This document shows, piece after piece, positions 12,191 through 14,993 of a stretch of DNA of 14,993 bases (its first letter is position 1; every line of letters starts with the position of its first letter). Both the position numbers and the translations under genes were made by a program. The notes under the pieces were generated by a model. That model was not told the origin of the DNA and did no database searches. It worked only from the letters and a program-made list of their open reading frames with translations. This DNA is from Candidatus Woesearchaeota archaeon (lineage in GTDB: Archaea; Nanobdellota; Nanobdellia; Woesearchaeales; WJIZ01), in assembly GCA_018303575.1 (NCBI GenBank), contig JAGVXW010000031.1, positions 1 to 14,993 on the forward strand. The letters run 5' to 3'.

Positions 12191-13348
12191 TTAGCGCCTT
12201 TCGGAGAGACTGTCCGCAAACTCCGTTGGGAATGCTTTCCGGACTTGCTCTTCGGCATTTCTGGCGAAGAGCATCATTTTTTCTGCATCTTGGGGCGTGT
12301 ATATCGTTCCCCCCACCGGCTCTGCGCTGAACCGATTGGAACGCGTGCCAGTCTGCGAGTCCCTAAATGTAAGCCCAAAGAAGGAGAAGGTGTTGGGGCT
12401 TGCATATGTTGCGCTCACCGGCGGAGTGTCCCCTATAACGTACCTCACTCTTCTTTTCTCCCCTTTCGTGTCTTTTACCATGAGATCAAAATACATCTCT
12501 ATCTTTCCTTCTGTGGCCCAGACGCTAACTTGGGTGATTCCACTGTTTTCCAGGATATTCGCTTCTGCACTAAATCCTAATCCTTTTCCAGCATCATAGA
12601 CTCCACCGCATCCCCAAACCACAGGCGGGAAATTCTCGGATTGTTTGACGCTAAAGTGGGGGCTCTCTAACGTATAAGGGAGCTCAAGAACCATCGGCAC
12701 AAGGTTTCTTTGGGCTTTTGCCGTCTCTGCGACATAGTTGTCAAATCCTAGGGCAACTTTCCACGAATCGGCCTCAGCCTTTACAGCCGCAATTTCTTCA
12801 TTGGTCTTGCCAAACTTTGCAAGCTCTTCTTCTAGGCTTCTTCTTTGTTCACGCTCTTGCTTTGCCTCAGGCGAATCTCCGATTGTTAGGCGAATCCATT
12901 CAGGATTGAGTTCTATGACACCACAGAACCAGGGCCCGAGAACCTTTGCCGCGCTTTCTTCGGGCTTTCCCCCTTTTTCTATGACTCGATAAACTGTTCC
13001 AACGTCGGTCGGTACATCCTGGCTTACGAATTCGAAGGCCTCTGTCGAATGCTTGAAATCCCTCAGCTGGATCGTTACTTCCTCATTTTGGAAAACGACT
13101 TCCGTGTACCCATTCGGTCCTCGAGCATATTCGAGGTGACCCTTTATCTCTTCGTTACCTCTCTTTATGGTAATCCCTTTTTTCTCAACGATCTCTGGAA
13201 AGTACCTCACATCGATCGTTTTGAGGTCCGTGTCTAGCGGTTCAGAATGCGCATCGGTTCCAAGAACAAGTCCAGCCAGTCCCGCAAAGAAGAAGGTAGT
13301 CACCGTTCTCCTTCTTGTTAGCCCGACCCTCTTGTCAAGAGTATCCAT
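12191..13348 (-). CDS. Unknown secreted protein, C-terminus replaced by the insertion sequence
   Basis: The 385-residue product begins with a signal-peptide-like N-terminus: basic residues with a twin-arginine look (GLTRRRTVTT), a hydrophobic stretch (FFFAGLAGLVLG, 19-30) and a possible cleavage after DAHS. The rest is a soluble, mostly beta protein with a charged helical or coiled-coil segment at about 158-215 (KQEREQRRSLEEELAKFGKT), suggesting an extracytoplasmic location. I do not recognise a domain. The last six codons and the stop come from the terminal repeat of the adjacent insertion sequence. Without it the frame would end EFAEPL followed by TAA, so only a few residues were changed and the gene may still work. 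A TATA box is 29 bp upstream of the ATG. Base composition is more AT-rich than its neighbours, which could mean a separate origin. Confidence 0.75.
   Translation of the reverse strand: MDTLDKRVGLTRRRTVTTFFFAGLAGLVLGTDAHSEPLDTDLKTIDVRYFPEIVEKKGITIKRGNEEIKGHLEYARGPNGYTEVVFQNEEVTIQLRDFKHSTEAFEFVSQDVPTDVGTVYRVIEKGGKPEESAAKVLGPWFCGVIELNPEWIRLTIGDSPEAKQEREQRRSLEEELAKFGKTNEEIAAVKAEADSWKVALGFDNYVAETAKAQRNLVPMVLELPYTLESPHFSVKQSENFPPVVWGCGGVYDAGKGLGFSAEANILENSGITQVSVWATEGKIEMYFDLMVKDTKGEKRRVRYVIGDTPPVSATYASPNTFSFFGLTFRDSQTGTRSNRFSAEPVGGTIYTPQDAEKMMLFARNAEEQVRKAFPTEFADSLSERR
12200..12212. repeat. Right terminal inverted repeat of the insertion sequence
   Basis: TTCGGAGAGACTG, the exact reverse complement of 11026-11038. 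On the minus strand it encodes part of the new C-terminus of the secreted-protein gene. Confidence 0.75.
12213..12223. repeat. Imperfect target-site duplication, right copy
   Basis: TCCGCAAACTC abuts the right terminal repeat and is aligned with 11015-11025 with three mismatches. Confidence 0.45.
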
Positions 13349-13373
13349 TGTTTAGTGGAGAAAATAATTAGAC

Positions 13374-13381
13374 TATAAAAA
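13374..13381 (-). promoter_or_regulatory. TATA box of the secreted-protein gene
   Basis: TTTTATAG on the minus strand is centred 29 bp upstream of the ATG at 13348, in the short gap after cmk. Confidence 0.55.
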
Positions 13382-13393
13382 ACTATCTCCCTC

Positions 13394-13933
13394 TTAGCAG
13401 CTTCCGCCGTCCTTCAGTCTCCTCTTGATCTCCTTCACGACGTTCTCAGGCATGGAATTCGTGGTGTCGATGACGACATCAAATGCTTTCTCGTCCGGAT
13501 AGGTGATGCCATAGTATTCCTTGTAGCGCTTGCTCTCGGAGTCCATGCGCTTCCTGAGGAGGCGGGCGGCTTCCCCGGCGCTCTTGTAACGCTCTGAGGA
13601 TCTCGTGTCCTTCATGATCCGCTTCGCGGCTTCCTCGGGGCCGACTTTCAGGTACACTTTGTAGGAGTTGGGGATGAAATGGAACCCGAGCCTGGAATCC
13701 ATGACGAAGTTGTCTTCTCCCGCTAGCGCTCTTTGCATGTCATCCAATTCCTTATCAATGGATGGATCCGTCTCCGCTTTCTTCGAGATGCCGACGATGT
13801 CCGTGCCATGCTTTTTAGCGAGTTTCCTGAGCAAGTCGCCGACAGAATGATACGCGTATCCCAACTCGTCCGCAAGCAGTTTAGAGACCGTGCTTTTGCC
13901 AGAGCCGACGGCGCCGGAGACAGTGATTCTCAT
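13394..13933 (-). CDS. cmk: Cytidylate kinase, archaeal type
   Basis: Cmk phosphorylates CMP and dCMP with ATP in pyrimidine salvage and synthesis. The 179-residue product is the short archaeal form. The P-loop is GAVGSGKST (7-15), followed by the substrate-binding segment HSVGDLLRKLAKKHG. The core DNFVMDSRLGFHFIP matches the family's 'DSRLG' segment, and the lid region is about 107-140 (IMKDTRSSERYKS, then RYKEYYGITYPD). An N-terminal MRITVSGAVG start with a TATA box 26 bp upstream fixes the start codon. Often found among archaeal ribosomal and secretion genes, it fits the housekeeping context. Confidence 0.95.
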   Translation of the reverse strand: MRITVSGAVGSGKSTVSKLLADELGYAYHSVGDLLRKLAKKHGTDIVGISKKAETDPSIDKELDDMQRALAGEDNFVMDSRLGFHFIPNSYKVYLKVGPEEAAKRIMKDTRSSERYKSAGEAARLLRKRMDSESKRYKEYYGITYPDEKAFDVVIDTTNSMPENVVKEIKRRLKDGGSC

Positions 13934-13954
13934 GCGTTCCCAGAAAGAAGGTTT

Positions 13955-13963
13955 GTATATAAA
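13955..13963 (-). promoter_or_regulatory. TATA box of cmk
   Basis: TTTATATAC on the minus strand is centred 26 bp upstream of the ATG at 13933. Confidence 0.65.
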
Positions 13964-13977
13964 GATTCCTGGTCGGC

Positions 13978-14040
13978 GCGCAGCTTGCCGGGGGTCGGCC
14001 CCGTCGGGGTGGCAAGAGGACGCGAAGCGTCCGTCTGCGC
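13978..14040. other. GC-rich three-way-junction-like palindrome cluster upstream of cmk
   Basis: GCGCAG (13978-13983) / CTGCGC (14035-14040) encloses CTTGCC (13984-13989) / GGCAAG (14011-14016), itself topped by CCCC-GTC-GGGG (13999-14009), and GGACGC-GAA-GCGTCC (14018-14032). Nearly every base is paired. It lies between the 3' end of the membrane-protein gene and the cmk promoter. A terminator, a stable small RNA and a palindromic mobile remnant are all possible. Confidence 0.6.
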
Positions 14041-14063
14041 CATCTGATGTTTACCCTTCAGTA

Positions 14064-14849
14064 TCAAATCCTCTGGACGTATCGATTTCCATTTATCCGT
14101 ATCGCAGTCACGAAATAGACGAAGAAGAGGCCGAAGGCTATCGCGGAGAACTGGACGCCCATGAAGGGGACGTAGGAGAAGATATAGTACTTGAGGGCGA
14201 AGGGGGCGGTGAGGATCTCGAGGAGTACCATGGGTGTGGCGGCGTAGAATGCGAGCATCAAAGTCTGGGCCAGCGTGATCTGGCTCTTGAAGGTTCTGGC
14301 GAGGAGAAAGCTCAGGATGCAGAGTGGGACGATGATGAGCAGATATTTGGCAAGATACGCGAGATAATAGCCCACAAGGATGCCCGGAAGCAGGACGAGG
14401 AAGAGGATCAGGGCCACGGCCACGCTCCGGTCGCGGCTGTTCGCGAAATCGTAGGTGGCGAACTCGACGCTCTTGTTCTCGTTCCAGAGGTTGTAATGGA
14501 GCGCCTTTTCCGTCACGAGGAAGCGCTCGGTCTGCATGCTCTTGTTGCCGGTCGTGTCGAGCGTGAGGAAGGGGCTCTTTGATGGCAACATGACCGGTCC
14601 CTTGGTTGTGAGCCGCGCGTCCAGCCGCAACTGGCCGATGCTGAGAGCGTTCGTCTGCGCGTTCGAAGCAATGTCAATTGCCTTCGGGACGAGCAGGAGA
14701 AGCACGAGGACGAAGCTGAAGGCGAGCAGCGTGAGGAAGTACCTGAAAGCACGGCCGACATCCTTCTCCCCGAGCACGAGATAGTGCTTGAAAACAAATG
14801 CCTTCCTCATCACGGAGAAGAAGTCTCTCACCATCTGGGCGAAGGTCAT
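14064..14849 (-). CDS. Five-helix membrane protein, resembling the DUF1189/Yip1-like group
   Basis: The 261-residue product is an integral membrane protein. A cytoplasmic N-terminal segment (MTFAQMVRDFFSVMRKAFVFKHY) precedes helix 1 (about 37-56). A roughly 80-residue polar loop follows (60-140, beta-rich, VMLPSKSPFLTLDTTGNKSM). Four more helices then lie at about 142-163, 166-184, 193-215 and 231-250. One helix, a large extracytoplasmic loop, then four clustered helices is the layout of the DUF1189/Yip1-like proteins, whose function is poorly known. The family call is from topology and general resemblance only. The TATA box is 26 bp upstream of the ATG and overlaps the stop of the gene to the right. 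Confidence 0.8.
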   Translation of the reverse strand: MTFAQMVRDFFSVMRKAFVFKHYLVLGEKDVGRAFRYFLTLLAFSFVLVLLLLVPKAIDIASNAQTNALSIGQLRLDARLTTKGPVMLPSKSPFLTLDTTGNKSMQTERFLVTEKALHYNLWNENKSVEFATYDFANSRDRSVAVALILFLVLLPGILVGYYLAYLAKYLLIIVPLCILSFLLARTFKSQITLAQTLMLAFYAATPMVLLEILTAPFALKYYIFSYVPFMGVQFSAIAFGLFFVYFVTAIRINGNRYVQRI

Positions 14850-14870
14850 TGCATCGCTTCGGGAATTGAG

Positions 14871-14993
14871 CTATTTAAACGTTTTCCTTTCTCCCAGTAT
14901 CTCCGATTCCTGCGCAAACCGGAATCCAAAAGCCCAATTCTGATAGCCTCCCCTTTGTTCTATGTTGACCTTCTCTCCCCACAATTCAGGTAA
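14871..14993 (-). CDS. C-terminal fragment of an unknown gene entering from the right edge
   Basis: The minus strand is open for 40 codons from the window edge to a TAG at 14871-14873; the other two minus frames stop quickly. The fragment contains LPELWGEKVN, GGYQNWAFGFRFAQES and EILGERKTFK, a plausible aromatic-rich protein end. Its stop falls in the TATA box of the membrane-protein gene, a tight junction seen elsewhere in this window. No family can be named from 40 residues. Confidence 0.55.
   Translation of the reverse strand, partial: LPELWGEKVNIEQRGGYQNWAFGFRFAQESEILGERKTFK
14872..14879 (-). promoter_or_regulatory. TATA box of the membrane-protein gene, overlapping the upstream stop
   Basis: TTTAAATA on the minus strand is centred 26 bp upstream of the ATG at 14849. 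The TAG of the preceding gene (14871-14873) falls inside it. Confidence 0.65.

Larger units (their letters stand above)
11026..12212 (-). mobile_element. Decayed IS4-like insertion sequence, about 1.19 kb
   Basis: The element is bounded by perfect 13-bp inverted repeats (11026-11038 and 12200-12212) and flanked by an imperfect 11-bp direct repeat. It carries one DDE transposase gene on minus, broken by a frameshift near 11325. Internal palindromes include a near-perfect 10-bp hairpin at 12133-12154 (CAATGTGGGA/TCCTACATTG), AAAAGC/GCTTTT at 12075-12090, and a GC-rich double hairpin at 11164-11226. It landed in the last codons of the unknown secreted-protein gene, leaving FKBP with its promoter. 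The degenerate target duplication and broken transposase both point to an old, immobile copy. Confidence 0.75.

Noticed and set aside
11428..12330. Plus-strand open frame of 300 codons over the insertion sequence
   Set aside because: It is antisense to the DDE transposase and crosses the terminal repeat into the next gene; composition is that of a shadow frame.
1..14993. CRISPR array, tRNA or rRNA genes
   Set aside because: No spaced direct-repeat series, cloverleaf with anticodon arm or rRNA-like segment was found by eye on either strand.

Overview
The window looks like a stretch of archaeal chromosome, probably from a small-genome (DPANN-type) lineage; the lineage is inferred from compactness and gene content, not proven. 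Domain evidence is strong: archaeal-type Elp3, Spt5 with SecE, L11, long-type FKBP, archaeal-type cytidylate kinase and the archaeal D-aminoacyl-tRNA deacylase. Almost every transcription unit also has an archaeal TATA box about 24-30 bp upstream of its start codon, so mRNAs are mostly leaderless or nearly so. Several starts were moved on this basis.

Left part (1-3240, minus strand): an unrecognised partial gene runs off the left edge. Next comes elp3 (tRNA wobble-uridine modification). Upstream of elp3 is a tight cluster of three tiny genes: an AbrB-like protein, a four-cysteine zinc-finger-like protein and an unknown 56-residue protein. Two of these are easily missed because they are so short.

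Centre-left (3378-7560): a SAM methyltransferase on plus converges on a TrmB-like regulator on minus. The regulator is divergent from ribA (GTP cyclohydrolase II). Then follow an intergenic region with strong inverted repeats, dtdA, and a gene that resembles a bacterial ECF sigma factor, which is unexpected in an archaeon.

Centre-right (7557-10933, minus strand): the information-processing and division cluster FKBP - ftsZ - secE - spt5 - rpl11. secE and spt5 are translationally coupled by ATGA-type overlaps. L11 has its own promoter after a nested palindromic spacer and carries a charged C-terminal extension of about 80 residues.

Right part (11015-14993, minus strand): a decayed insertion sequence (11026-12212) with 13-bp terminal inverted repeats and a frameshifted DDE transposase sits at the very end of an unknown secreted-protein gene. 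Then come cmk, a GC-rich palindromic element, a five-helix membrane protein and the C-terminus of a gene entering from the right edge. Two GC-rich elements, one in the insertion sequence and one upstream of cmk, can each fold into a 63-nt three-way junction.

No tRNA, rRNA or CRISPR array was seen. No single dedicated 'system' stands out. The points most worth following are the sigma-like gene, the structured intergenic elements, the insertion whose ancestral site can be reconstructed, and the micro-gene cluster before elp3.
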